Part shown: piece after piece, positions 44,670 through 53,138 of the stretch
How positions within the stretch are numbered: the stretch's first letter is position 1
How the letters are laid out: each line of letters starts with the position of its first letter
Assembly (NCBI GenBank): GCA_902762385.1
Contig: CACWNQ010000002.1
Location: forward strand, 124,001-188,000
Reading direction: 5' to 3'
DNA: 64,000 nt
DNA from: an uncultured Bacteroidales bacterium
GTDB taxonomy: Bacteria > Bacteroidota > Bacteroidia > Bacteroidales > Muribaculaceae
Notes under the pieces: model-generated
What the model saw: only the letters and a program-made list of their open reading frames with translations
The model's database searches: none
What the model was told of the DNA's origin: nothing
Translations under genes and position numbers: made by a program

Positions 44670-44804
44670 AATTTGGCATGATTTTTGCAATTATGGTTGT
44701 AGATTGCAAGTTTATAGTGCCATATGTTGCGAGTGAGTAATATTATTATTACTTTTACGCTTCCTAATAGAAATCGAAATTATTCATTATTAAAACATAC
44801 AACT

Positions 44805-45257
44805 ATGATTGAGTATTTTCAAGCCAACCTGTGGCAATTTTGGGCTCTTGTTGGAGTCTTATGTCTGATTCTTGAGCTCACTTCGGGCGACTTCTTCATC
44901 ATGTGTTTCTCGATAGGTGCTTTTGTCACCGCACTGGTGGCTGCCTTCGGAACTGGTTTTATGGCTCAGCTTATTGTGTTTGCCATTGCTTCACTGTTGT
45001 GCCTGCTCTTTGTGAGACCCTTGGCTCTCAAGTACTTCCACCGCAAGGACCCTGACCGTCCTAGCAATGTCGACGCAATGGTGGGTCGCCTAGGCGTGGT
45101 AACTGAGGCAATTCCTGAGCGAGGTCACGGCCGCGTGAAAATTGACGGCGACTCGTGGAAGGCCTGTGGCGAGAATGATATGGCTCTTGAGAAGGGCACT
45201 CGAGTTGAGGTCACTGAGATTAACAGTACTATAATCACAGTAAAACCTTGTGAATAA
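44805..45257 (+). CDS. NfeD-like membrane protein
   Basis: I chose the ATG at 44805 (MIEYFQANLWQFWALV), 150 residues. It has two or three membrane helices and then a small OB-fold domain (VDAMVGRLGVVTEAIPERGHGRVKIDGDSWKACGEN), the usual NfeD plan. It lies 39 bases before the SPFH gene; NfeD and SPFH/stomatin proteins are paired in many bacteria and act together at membrane microdomains. Confidence 0.9.
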   Translation: MIEYFQANLWQFWALVGVLCLILELTSGDFFIMCFSIGAFVTALVAAFGTGFMAQLIVFAIASLLCLLFVRPLALKYFHRKDPDRPSNVDAMVGRLGVVTEAIPERGHGRVKIDGDSWKACGENDMALEKGTRVEVTEINSTIITVKPCE

Positions 45258-45296
45258 ATAAGTTGTAGGCAAGTAACTCTAATTTTATTTATATTT

Positions 45297-46259
45297 ATGG
45301 AACTAAACACCTCATTAATTGTTTTAATCACCCTAGTGGTGCTGGTGCTCATTTTCATCAAGATGAGCCTTGTGATCATCTCGCAGAGCGAGACTAAGAT
45401 TGTGGAGCGACTGGGAAAATACCACGCAACACTCAAGCCTGGTATCAATATCATTATCCCGTTTATCGACCGCGCCAAGACTATCATCTCGCTGGCCAAC
45501 GGACGATATGTTTACACCAATAAGATTGACTTGCGCGAACAAGTGTATGACTTTGACAAACAGAACGTTATCACCAAGGATAACATCCAGATGCAGATTA
45601 ATGCGCTGCTTTATTTCCAGATTGTGGACCCGTTTAAGTCGGTGTATGAAATCAGCAATCTGCCCAATGCTATCGAGAAGCTCACGCAGACCACCCTGCG
45701 TAACATAATAGGTGAGCTCGAGCTTGACCAGACCTTGACCTCGCGCGACACCATCAACAGCAAGCTGCGTGCAGTGCTTGATGACGCTACCGACAAGTGG
45801 GGTGTGAAAGTGAATCGTGTTGAGCTTCAGGATATTATGCCACCGGCAAGCGTGCTCCAGGCAATGGAGAAGCAGATGCAGGCCGAGCGTAACAAGCGTG
45901 CTACAATCCTCACCAGCGAGGGTGAGAAGGCTGCAGTTATCTTGCAGTCGGAAGGTGAGAAGACATCGACCATCAACCGTGCCGAGGCCGAGAAGCAAAA
46001 GGCTATTCTCGCTGCCGAAGGTGAGGCTCAGGCTCGCATTCGCCGTGCCGAGGCCGAGGCAATCGCCATCGAGAAGGTTACCGAGGCTGTGGGCAAGAGT
46101 GCAAATCCTGCTAACTATCTGCTCGCTAAGAACTATATCGAAACGCTGCAGACCATCGCCGGCGGACCTGCCACCAAGACTGTTTACCTCCCCTACGAGG
46201 CAAGCAACCTCATGGGCAGCATAGGCGGCATCAAGGACATGTTCAAGATGGGAGACTGA
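45297..46259 (+). CDS. SPFH/band 7 (stomatin-like, QmcA type) membrane protein
   Basis: The protein has 320 residues. One N-terminal membrane helix (LIVLITLVVLVLIFIKMSLVI) precedes the band 7 domain: IISQSETKIVERLGKYHATLKPGINIIIPFIDR, VITKDNIQMQINALLYFQIVDPFKSVYEI, and RDTINSKLRAVLDDATDKWGVKVNRVELQDIMPP. A long Ala/Glu/Arg coiled coil (AEAEKQKAILAAEGEAQARIRRAEAEAIA) follows. Such proteins form large rings at the membrane and organise proteases or lipids. It is paired with the upstream NfeD gene. Confidence 0.95.
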   Translation: MELNTSLIVLITLVVLVLIFIKMSLVIISQSETKIVERLGKYHATLKPGINIIIPFIDRAKTIISLANGRYVYTNKIDLREQVYDFDKQNVITKDNIQMQINALLYFQIVDPFKSVYEISNLPNAIEKLTQTTLRNIIGELELDQTLTSRDTINSKLRAVLDDATDKWGVKVNRVELQDIMPPASVLQAMEKQMQAERNKRATILTSEGEKAAVILQSEGEKTSTINRAEAEKQKAILAAEGEAQARIRRAEAEAIAIEKVTEAVGKSANPANYLLAKNYIETLQTIAGGPATKTVYLPYEASNLMGSIGGIKDMFKMGD

Positions 46260-46335
46260 TCTTCAATGAAGAATTCACAATTTATACTAATGCTTCGATT
46301 TAAATAGAGGCATTAGTTTTTTTATGCTCTACTAG

Positions 46336-46364
46336 TTGTGTTTTCTGCATTTTTTGTAACTTTG
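46336..46364 (+). promoter_or_regulatory. Promoter of the RidA gene
   Basis: TTG at 46336-46338, 18 bases, then TAACTTTG at 46357-46364. The leader is about 35 bases. Confidence 0.7.
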
Positions 46365-46406
46365 CAGTGGAACTTAATGATCAGAAATCTTTAAAACAAC
46401 TTTGCA

Positions 46407-46787
46407 ATGAAAACAGCTTTGAACACTGCAGCGGCTCCTGCTGCTATTGGTCCTTACAGTCAGGGTATTGCAGCCCAGGGTAAAATGATTTTCCTCTCGG
46501 GCCAACTTCCTATCGATCCTGCTACTGGAGCATTCCCCGAGGGAGGCATAAAGGAGCAGACCCGCCAGTCGTTGCTCAACGCACAGGCAATTCTCAAGAG
46601 CGCAGGCCTTGACCTTAACAACGTGGTTAAGACTACCGTGCTGCTGAGCGATATCGCCAACTTCGGTCCCATGAACGAGGTTTATGCCGAGTTCTTTGAG
46701 CAGCCATTCCCTGCACGCTCAGCATTTGCTGTGAAGGACCTTCCCAAGGGTGCCTTGGTAGAGATTGAGATGATTGCCGCTGAGTAA
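46407..46787 (+). CDS. RidA family enamine/imine deaminase
   Basis: The protein has 126 residues. The RidA marks are present: AAPAAIGPYSQGIAAQGKMIFLSGQLPIDPATG near the start, SLLNAQAILKSAGLDLNNVVKTTVLLSD in the middle, and PFPARSAFAVKDLPKGALVEIEMIA at the end, which holds the Arg and Glu of the active site. It hydrolyses reactive 2-aminoacrylate-type enamines made by PLP enzymes. Confidence 0.95.
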   Translation: MKTALNTAAAPAAIGPYSQGIAAQGKMIFLSGQLPIDPATGAFPEGGIKEQTRQSLLNAQAILKSAGLDLNNVVKTTVLLSDIANFGPMNEVYAEFFEQPFPARSAFAVKDLPKGALVEIEMIAAE

Positions 46788-46930
46788 TCACAACTTCAAT
46801 TAAAATAGTATAGGCCTGTGACGCAAACTTTTTGATAAGAGTTTGCATTATGGGTGTGCCACTATGTGTTGTAGTGAGTGAAGAGTGGTTTGAAAAGGTT
46901 AACAAATTAAGGTTTTAGGCATGAGAATCA

Positions 46931-46960
46931 TTGCTGTATCAACTTTTTTGAGTAAGTTTG
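46931..46960 (+). promoter_or_regulatory. Promoter of the signal peptidase gene
   Basis: TTG at 46931-46933, 19 bases, TAAGTTTG at 46953-46960. The leader is about 30 bases. A short inverted repeat (GCAAACT at 46823-46829 and AGTTTGC at 46840-46846) lies earlier in this gap. Confidence 0.7.
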
Positions 46961-46997
46961 CACTTTATTTTCAGCAATAAATTAAAAATCAAATACA

Positions 46998-48446
46998 ATG
47001 AAAGAAGAAAAATTAAAGAAAGATACTGCTAATGAAGCCGAGGAAAAAGAGGCCCGCGTGCGTCAGACTGGATCGCTCAAAGAGCGCCTGTCGCGTGTGA
47101 AAAAGACCCGCTGGATACGCTTTGGCATCGTGAGCGTTATCTTCTTTGCATGGGTAGCATGGCTTGGCAACTGGTGGGTTGCTCTGGCTTGGTTCCTACT
47201 CGCCGATATATACCTGACTCAGTTTATTCCCTGGAATTGGTGGAAGTTCAGTGACAACAAGTTGCTTCGCACCGTCATGAGCTGGGTCGATGCCATTGTG
47301 TATGCCCTGGTGCTGGTTTACTTCCTGTTCATCTTTGTGGGGCAGAATTACCAAATACCATCATCGTCGCTCGAAAAGACGTTGCTCACTGGCGACTTCC
47401 TGTGGGTTAACAAGATGGTGTATGGCCCACGCGTGCCACAAACTCCATTGCACTTCCCACTGGCACAAAATGAGCTGTTCGGCTGCAAGAGCTACATCGA
47501 GAAACCTCAGCTCGAGTACCATCGCCTGAAGGGACTGCGCAACGTGGAGCGCGGCGACATTGTGGTATTTAATTTCCCCGCTGGTGACACAGTGTGCGTG
47601 GATTTGCCCAATCCCGACTACTACACTCAGGTGTTTGAAGATGGCCTCGATGCCGTGTGGGCCAACCACGAGGTGATATACCGCCCAGTTGACCGCCGCG
47701 ACAACTATGTGAAGCGTTGCGTGGGTCTTCCTGGCGAGACTCTCAAAATCGTGAATGGCATCGTCAATATCAATGGCAAGGACATTCCTGAGCCCAAGAA
47801 TGTTCAGTATAACTATGCCGTGAAAGTCAACGGCAAAGGCCCCGACTATGACTTCCTCACCGACGAGCTTGGCATTGCCAATGAGGACATAGAGCGCAAC
47901 GTGGCTGTCGACCCCATGAGCGGGCAGCAATTCATCTCGCCCGAGCTTTACCTACCTCTCACCGCCGAAATGAAGGCTAAGCTTGAGAAGTGCAACTGGG
48001 TGACTAGTGTCACTAGGGCACAATATGGTGTCGCTGAGGGTGTTCGCACCTATCCTCTGGGAGTGGACTACGGATGGACTCATAACGATTACGGCCCCAT
48101 CTGGATTCCAAAGAAGGGCGCCAGCATCGACCTCAACGAGAAGAACCTTCAGCTCTATGCTCGCTGCATTAAGAACTATGAGGGTGCCAACCTTGAGATT
48201 AAGGGTGGCAAGGCCTACATCGACGGCAAGCCCGTCGCGAAGTACACCTTCAAGATGGACTACTACTGGATGATGGGCGATAACCGCGACAACTCGCTCG
48301 ACTCGCGATTCTGGGGCTTTGTTCCTGAGGATCACATCGTGGGAACACCAATGTTTGTGATTATCTCGTTTGACAAGGACCGCGAGTGGACTGGCGGCAA
48401 GATACGCTGGAACAGAATCTTCATCGACGCAAATCCCGATAAGTAG
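46998..48446 (+). CDS. lepB: Signal peptidase I
   Basis: The protein has 482 residues, longer than the E. coli enzyme. Two or three membrane helices lie near residues 43-120. The catalytic Ser lies in QNYQIPSSSLEKTLLTGDFLWVNK and the Lys in RRDNYVKRCVGLPGETLKI; GDNRDNSLDSRFWGFVPEDHIVG is the third S26 box. An insert of about 150 residues between the Lys box and the last box explains the extra length, as in other Bacteroidota enzymes. It cuts signal peptides from exported proteins, of which this window encodes many. Confidence 0.95.
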   Translation: MKEEKLKKDTANEAEEKEARVRQTGSLKERLSRVKKTRWIRFGIVSVIFFAWVAWLGNWWVALAWFLLADIYLTQFIPWNWWKFSDNKLLRTVMSWVDAIVYALVLVYFLFIFVGQNYQIPSSSLEKTLLTGDFLWVNKMVYGPRVPQTPLHFPLAQNELFGCKSYIEKPQLEYHRLKGLRNVERGDIVVFNFPAGDTVCVDLPNPDYYTQVFEDGLDAVWANHEVIYRPVDRRDNYVKRCVGLPGETLKIVNGIVNINGKDIPEPKNVQYNYAVKVNGKGPDYDFLTDELGIANEDIERNVAVDPMSGQQFISPELYLPLTAEMKAKLEKCNWVTSVTRAQYGVAEGVRTYPLGVDYGWTHNDYGPIWIPKKGASIDLNEKNLQLYARCIKNYEGANLEIKGGKAYIDGKPVAKYTFKMDYYWMMGDNRDNSLDSRFWGFVPEDHIVGTPMFVIISFDKDREWTGGKIRWNRIFIDANPDK

Positions 48447-48528
48447 GGAAGAGTGAGTGTGGAGAGTGAGAGTGGAGAGTGAGGGCACTGAGGTGTACTA
48501 AGTCACCTAACACCTACTATTCAATTAG

Positions 48529-48546
48529 GCATTGTGCATTATGAAT
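48529..48546 (-). repeat. Dispersed 18-base repeat, copy 2
   Basis: This is the exact reverse complement of 24473-24490. It covers the start codon of the WbqC gene. Purine-rich repeats (GGAGAGTGAG type) precede it at 48446-48483. Confidence 0.75.
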
Positions 48547-49215
48547 TGTGCATTAATAGGGAGCATGTGCGCGGGCGATGTGCGGTGCTATGCCGCCATG
48601 GTCAAGGCCGGTGAGGTGGTGATTGACGCCACCGAGAGGCACTTGCCTTTACGCCACAGCCACCATCGCTATGTTATAGATGCTCCTAATGGCCCTGTGA
48701 AGCTCACAGTGCCACTCGAGGGCAATACCAATGCCATGCCTGTGATGATGCAAGATGTGCTAATGAGCGAGCATGGCAACTGGCGGCACCTGCATTGGGG
48801 CGCTCTGTTCTCATCTTACGGAAAGAGTGCGTTTTTCGACTTTATTGCCGACGACCTTCACAGCGTGATTGTGGATGGCAGGCATACTCATACTTTGGAC
48901 TTCAACATGGAGTTGCACCGCGTGATAGTCGACTTTATGGACCTGCCTATTGTAACCACTGTGGCGACCAGTGAGCAGGAAGTTGATGCAGCGTTGCAGA
49001 ATGGTGCCGTTGACTTACGCGGCAAGATAGGTGGCAAGCGTGGTGACAAGTTGCCCATAACCAATGTGCCTTATTATCAGATGTGGTCGCAGCGACGTGG
49101 CAATTTCACACCAGGTCTTAGCATCCTTGACCTACTGATGAATGAGGGCCGAGAGGGAATCTTCACATTATTGAAAATGACCGACAATTTTGACCTAAAA
49201 AGCAATATACAGTGA
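48541..49215 (+). CDS. WbqC-like family protein
   Basis: The ATG at 48541 is preferred; the frame can also start with TTG at 48532. The protein has 224 residues. Features of the WbqC family are seen: RHSHHRYVIDAPNGPVKLTVPLEG, LSEHGNWRHLHWGALFSSYGKSAFFDFIADDL, and YYQMWSQRRGNFTPGLSILDLLMNEG. The family is a likely transferase found in surface-polysaccharide and other clusters; its reaction is not settled. It is translationally linked to the next gene: the stop and the next GTG start overlap (GTGA). Confidence 0.85.
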   Translation: MNCALIGSMCAGDVRCYAAMVKAGEVVIDATERHLPLRHSHHRYVIDAPNGPVKLTVPLEGNTNAMPVMMQDVLMSEHGNWRHLHWGALFSSYGKSAFFDFIADDLHSVIVDGRHTHTLDFNMELHRVIVDFMDLPIVTTVATSEQEVDAALQNGAVDLRGKIGGKRGDKLPITNVPYYQMWSQRRGNFTPGLSILDLLMNEGREGIFTLLKMTDNFDLKSNIQ

Positions 49216-49892
49216 AAACTAATCAACAACACCCCGAACTAATTGTCATGCTCACATGGCATGACTACACTGTTGGGAACGCCGCGCAGGTGTGGGAGCA
49301 GTGTAAGAGCGCGAAGGCTCGCTACTGGGGATTTAAGGAGCATCCGCTCCCTATTGACCAGATGAAGGCAATATATGACAGCATGAAGCAGTGCGGCAAG
49401 ACTACTTTTCTTGAGGTGGTTGCCTATAGCGAGGCAGAGGGCCTAGAAGGGGCAAAGATAGCTGCTGCTTGTGGCTGCGACATACTGATGGGCACTAAGT
49501 TCTTTGATTCCATCAACGATTATTGTAAAGAACATGGCATCAAGTATATGCCCTTTGTGGGCAAGGTTACGGGCCGCCCTTCGGTGCTTGAGGGCACTAT
49601 CGAAGGAATGATAGAAGAGGCTCGTGACTACATCGCCAAGGGTGCCTATGGCATCGACTTGCTGGGATATCGTTTCACAGGCGACGCAATTGCCCTCAAC
49701 GAAGCCTTTGTTGCAGGAGTTGATGCTCCCGTGTGCTTGGCTGGCAGCATCGATAGTTACGAGCGCCTTGACGAGGTGCGACATGCTGCCCCATGGGCGT
49801 TCACGATAGGTGGTGCATTCTTTGAAAACAAGTTTGATGGCACCTTCGTTGACCAGATAAATAAAGTGTGCGACTACATGTCACAAGAATAA
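49212..49892 (+). CDS. TIM-barrel-like protein, function unknown
   Basis: The protein has 226 residues and starts with GTG at 49212, overlapping the WbqC stop. The sequence alternates short strands and helices: ELIVMLTWHD, TTFLEVVAYSEAEGLEGAKIAAACGCDILMGTKFF, MPFVGKVTGRPSVLEGTIEGMIEEA, GAYGIDLLGYRFTGD, APVCLAGSIDSYERLDEV and AFTIGGAFFEN. The last two resemble the phosphate-binding end of ThiG/NanE-type barrels. I cannot name a substrate. It sits in a tight operon with WbqC, a HAD phosphatase and VanW. Confidence 0.7.
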   Translation: MKTNQQHPELIVMLTWHDYTVGNAAQVWEQCKSAKARYWGFKEHPLPIDQMKAIYDSMKQCGKTTFLEVVAYSEAEGLEGAKIAAACGCDILMGTKFFDSINDYCKEHGIKYMPFVGKVTGRPSVLEGTIEGMIEEARDYIAKGAYGIDLLGYRFTGDAIALNEAFVAGVDAPVCLAGSIDSYERLDEVRHAAPWAFTIGGAFFENKFDGTFVDQINKVCDYMSQE

Positions 49893-49894
49893 CT

Positions 49895-50452
49895 ATGCTA
49901 AGACTATTCTATCCCGACTGCTACGTTGAGGACGTGTTCTCAATCGACTACGAGAAGCTCATGGCAATGGGCTTTAAGGCGTTGATACTCGACATCGACA
50001 ACACGCTGGTGCCTCATGGCGATGATTCCACACCAGTTATCGATGACCTGTTCAATAGCCTGCATGCAATGGGATGGAAAACATTGCTGCTTAGCAACAA
50101 TAACCGAGAGCGCATTGAGCGTTTCATGGCAAACTTCAACTCCCTCTACATCGAAGAGGCAGGTAAGCCTAGTTCAGCTTGCTATCACCACGCCGTTGAG
50201 ATGCTTGGAGTGGAACCGAAAGAAGTGGTGGTGATAGGCGACCAAGTGTTTACCGACATCCTGGGCGCCAACCGTGCCGGCCTGTTGAGCATTCTGGTCA
50301 AGTATATAGGCTATTACAAGAAAGAGAAAAAAGGCATCAGGCGCAACCTTGAGAAGGTGGTATTGTGGTTTTACCGCTATCGCAAGCCAAAGCTAGATGT
50401 GTCGAATAATAAAGCAACCAATAATACTGAGAAACATGGGAAAGAAGCGTAA
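49895..50452 (+). CDS. YqeG-like HAD family (IIIA) phosphatase
   Basis: I chose the ATG at 49895 (MLRLFYPDCYVEDVF), two bases after the previous stop; 185 residues. It has the HAD motifs: ALILDIDNTLVPHGDD (motif I, DxDxT), LLLSNNN (motif II), a Lys in EEAGKPSSACYHHAVEMLG and VVVIGDQVFTDILGANRAG (motifs III and IV). This is the plan of the YqeG group. The last 17 bases overlap the VanW gene. Its substrate is not known. Confidence 0.9.
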   Translation: MLRLFYPDCYVEDVFSIDYEKLMAMGFKALILDIDNTLVPHGDDSTPVIDDLFNSLHAMGWKTLLLSNNNRERIERFMANFNSLYIEEAGKPSSACYHHAVEMLGVEPKEVVVIGDQVFTDILGANRAGLLSILVKYIGYYKKEKKGIRRNLEKVVLWFYRYRKPKLDVSNNKATNNTEKHGKEA

Positions 50453-51269
50453 ACTGTTTTGTGAGATAAGTCCTACAACTTATGCCATAGCACTGCAAAA
50501 GCAGATTGTTACTCGCCACATAAAGAACTTTATGGGTAAGGAGCATTTTGCCAAGCGCCTAGTTGAGGAGAAATTGCCGGTGGTTGTATATAGCAGCAGC
50601 AATAACATGATAAAGCGTGGCCCTGGCATTGACCCACAGCTGCAGCTCAACAAAGCCGACAACATCAGGCTCGCATGCAGCCACATGAATGGGGTGATTG
50701 TAAATCCTGGCGAGACGTTCTCATTTTGGAAACTTGTGGGAAAAACATCTAAGCGAAATGGTTTTGCCGAGGGCAGAGTGATTGTGAACGGTAAACTGGT
50801 GGCTGGTGTAGGTGGTGGGTTGTGCAATCTGGCCAACACCATTAACTTGCTGGTGATGCACAGTCCCATGACCATTACCGAGCTGCATCACCACAGCGAT
50901 GCTCTTGCACCCGATCCTGGTGGCGTGCGTGTGCCTTATAGCGCTGGTACGTCGGTTAACTACAACTTTGTGGACTACCGTTTCAGGAATGACACCGAGC
51001 AGCCCGTTCAGCTGTGTGCATGGTGTGAAGGCGATGACTTGATGACCGAACTTCGCACCACGCAGGAATTCCCTACAACCTATCGCCTTGTTGAAGAGGG
51101 GCACCATTTCAGGCAGGAAGACAATGGACACTACTATCGTGTGTCGAAGATTTATCGCGAAACCCTCGACCGCTCGACAGGAGAACTACTTGATCGCCGC
51201 TTGCAGTGGGATAACCACTCGCGAGTGATGTTTGACCCTTCTCTTATACCCACTGAGCAGCTGAAATAA
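50436..51269 (+). CDS. VanW family protein
   Basis: I chose the ATG at 50436 (MGKKRKLFCEISP), 277 residues, overlapping the HAD gene by 17 bases. The VanW core is clear: IVNPGETFSFWKLVGKTSKRNGFAEGRVIVNGKLVAGVGGGLCNLANTINLLVMHSPMTITELHHHSDAL and GTSVNYNFVDYRFRNDTEQPVQLCAW. The family takes its name from vancomycin clusters but is widespread without them. No van resistance genes are seen here, so this should not be read as resistance. Confidence 0.92.
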   Translation: MGKKRKLFCEISPTTYAIALQKQIVTRHIKNFMGKEHFAKRLVEEKLPVVVYSSSNNMIKRGPGIDPQLQLNKADNIRLACSHMNGVIVNPGETFSFWKLVGKTSKRNGFAEGRVIVNGKLVAGVGGGLCNLANTINLLVMHSPMTITELHHHSDALAPDPGGVRVPYSAGTSVNYNFVDYRFRNDTEQPVQLCAWCEGDDLMTELRTTQEFPTTYRLVEEGHHFRQEDNGHYYRVSKIYRETLDRSTGELLDRRLQWDNHSRVMFDPSLIPTEQLK

Positions 51270-51301
51270 TCATTTCTATTAAGGTTTTTTAACCTAAAAA
51301 A

Positions 51302-51333
51302 TTTGGAAACAGCAGTAATGTTCCATAACTTTG
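51302..51333 (+). promoter_or_regulatory. Promoter upstream of the 531-residue HTH protein gene
   Basis: TTTG at 51302-51305, 20 bases, TAACTTTG at 51326-51333. This is close to consensus. Confidence 0.72.
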
Positions 51334-51352
51334 TTTGTGACTATAAAGGTAT

Positions 51353-51380
51353 GGGCGTGTAAAACTTTGCGCCCCTTTTT
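51353..51380 (+). terminator. Terminator-like leader hairpin (possible attenuator)
   Basis: GGGCG (51353-51357) pairs with CGCCC (51370-51374), followed by CTTTTT. It lies within 20 bases of the expected transcription start and 40 bases before the gene, so it could cut leader transcripts short. Two copies of TTTAATTAAAACA follow it. Confidence 0.55.
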
Positions 51381-51421
51381 CTATTTTAATTAAAACAATT
51401 TTTAATTAAAACATTGATGAC

Positions 51422-53017
51422 ATGGACATTATAAAGATAAAAGACCTCCTAGAGGATCTAAATAAAAAATCGGAAAAGCGTAAGTTTCAGGGCATTTTAG
51501 AAATGACTCTCAAGGAATTTGTGGACTGGATTGAATTGAGAGAGCGTAATGGCGTGAACAACAACAAGCCTTATTTGGAGCTCTACAATATAATTCATGA
51601 AAGAGGACTGATTAGTGCTGATGAAAAAGTTCGTCAGGAGCCTGATGTAGATTTTAAGGTTATAGATAGGCTCGACAAAATATCGATCGAGGAAATGAAG
51701 CAATATGTGAATCCCCATGAGTATCAAAGATACATATATAGGCTCACTAATGAGATATCAACCATGGGATTTCTTTATCGATTCGAGCCCTACGCACGCA
51801 CCAGTGGGCGTCAAGAATGGGAAAAGATTGCCTTGAAATGGAAAGAAATACTCGTCAATAATATGGAAACAATCCTAGAAGAGAGCGAGGAATACAAGAA
51901 TAAGCGACGACTACCTAGAGATGTTGATGAAAAATTAGGACTCGTGCCCAATCTGCATAATGCTATAAAGGAGTTTCTCGACATTCTTGATGAGAGGAAA
52001 GGTAACCCAAAATATGAAAAAGAATTGAGTTACTGGCGCGGGACACGTAGCGATGTTCTCAGGGAGTACTATGTAAATCACTTGACTCTCGATGAGATAA
52101 GAATAAAGTTGGGAAAGAGCTATGAGATGATAAGAAAGTACCGCAAGGATTTCTTAAACGACCTGCTAATAGAGCCTAAGATGTTGTGTGCCAACTTGCA
52201 TGTGAATGGAGAACTAAGGGTGTTGCTTGAAAAAACTAAGGAAATATGCAAACTCTATAATGAGTGCCCAGCATCAGTTGGCGAGGAGGCTCTAGAACTA
52301 ATGAACTATGACATGGCTAATGTGATAGATGGTGTTGAGTTTATTGTTCCAGTAGGTCAAAAGGGAGTTTACAACGAGTTGTCGAAATGCATTATGAGCA
52401 AACTCTATGGCATTGTTGCTCCCACATCTCCCGAAGTGATAAAAGCTAAAATACTGAAGTCTACAAAAGTTTCAGTACTAAAAGACCGAGTTAATCTCGA
52501 CTTCATCGACAATGTGCTCTCGTGCAGTTCAATAGTTGAGAAGCACGATAACGGTGTGAGAATCAGGGAAGAGTTGCTTCAAACCAATCAAGATCGTGCG
52601 GCAAGGATGATGTATAACTATTGCCTTAAGAATTACACTGTTACTAAGAGCAAGCTGATGGAAGAGTACAGCAAGAAATATAATCAGCAATTAACCACCA
52701 ACATAAGCACGCTAAGGCGTTATGGCTTTGCCCCGATTCAAGAAGGTGGTGTTACCTGGCGGTATGGAACAGGAAGCTTGCCCACAATGCAATCGGCAGT
52801 AAAAGAGTTTGCCGAGCGCAAAACCATCTTCCACTACGATGATCTCAAAAATGAGCTGAAATCACGAGGTTATTTGATAAATGACAGTTCATTAAGGACT
52901 TATATCACAAATGTGTGCAAAGTTGACAATAAAGACTCAACGCACTTCTGCCTAAAAGAGCTTTGCGATAACTTTCCAAAATTTAACTGGCGAAAGAAGA
53001 ATCAAAAGGATTTATGA
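51422..53017 (+). CDS. Unrecognised 531-residue protein with a sigma-region-4-like helix-turn-helix
   Basis: The protein is highly charged with no signal peptide or membrane helix. Near residues 217-250 it reads LREYYVNHLTLDEIRIKLGKSYEMIRKYRKDFL, which closely follows the helix-turn-helix of sigma factor region 4 (R-x-x-Y-x-x-x-L-T-L-x-E-I-x-x-x-L-G-x-S...R-x-x-x). The C-terminal third has two stretches that could be winged helices (YTVTKSKLMEEYSKKYNQQLTTNISTLRRYGFAPI and FHYDDLKNELKSRGYLINDSSLRTYITNVCKV). The codon use is more A/T-rich than the neighbours. It probably binds DNA (inference), but I recognise no family. It has its own promoter, leader hairpin and strong terminator. Confidence 0.75.
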   Translation: MDIIKIKDLLEDLNKKSEKRKFQGILEMTLKEFVDWIELRERNGVNNNKPYLELYNIIHERGLISADEKVRQEPDVDFKVIDRLDKISIEEMKQYVNPHEYQRYIYRLTNEISTMGFLYRFEPYARTSGRQEWEKIALKWKEILVNNMETILEESEEYKNKRRLPRDVDEKLGLVPNLHNAIKEFLDILDERKGNPKYEKELSYWRGTRSDVLREYYVNHLTLDEIRIKLGKSYEMIRKYRKDFLNDLLIEPKMLCANLHVNGELRVLLEKTKEICKLYNECPASVGEEALELMNYDMANVIDGVEFIVPVGQKGVYNELSKCIMSKLYGIVAPTSPEVIKAKILKSTKVSVLKDRVNLDFIDNVLSCSSIVEKHDNGVRIREELLQTNQDRAARMMYNYCLKNYTVTKSKLMEEYSKKYNQQLTTNISTLRRYGFAPIQEGGVTWRYGTGSLPTMQSAVKEFAERKTIFHYDDLKNELKSRGYLINDSSLRTYITNVCKVDNKDSTHFCLKELCDNFPKFNWRKKNQKDL

Positions 53018-53062
53018 TGCCGATTTAGGAGGCTGCAATAGCTTCAAGAAAATATGGATTAA

Positions 53063-53100
53063 AAAAAGTGATGTTTTTTTGTAAAAAAATGTCACTTTTT
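53063..53100 (+). terminator. Strong intrinsic terminator
   Basis: Arms 53063-53080 and 53083-53100 pair over 18 bases with two G-T pairs around a two-base loop; the descending arm ends in TTTTT. It closes the unit of the 531-residue protein. Confidence 0.88.
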
Positions 53101-53101
53101 C

Positions 53102-53132
53102 TTGCTTTTTTAAAATAAATCATTTATATTTG
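53102..53132 (+). promoter_or_regulatory. Promoter of a small transcript
   Basis: TTG at 53102-53104, 20 bases, TATATTTG at 53125-53132. It starts immediately after the terminator at 53063-53100. Confidence 0.72.
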
Positions 53133-53138
53133 CGCATT

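Noticed and set aside
46823-46846. Inverted repeat after ridA as a terminator
   Set aside because: Only seven pairs and no T-run follow, so the support is too weak to list as a feature of its own.
50436-51269. VanW read as a vancomycin resistance gene
   Set aside because: VanW proteins are widespread without any link to resistance, and no vanHAX, vanS or vanR genes are in the window.
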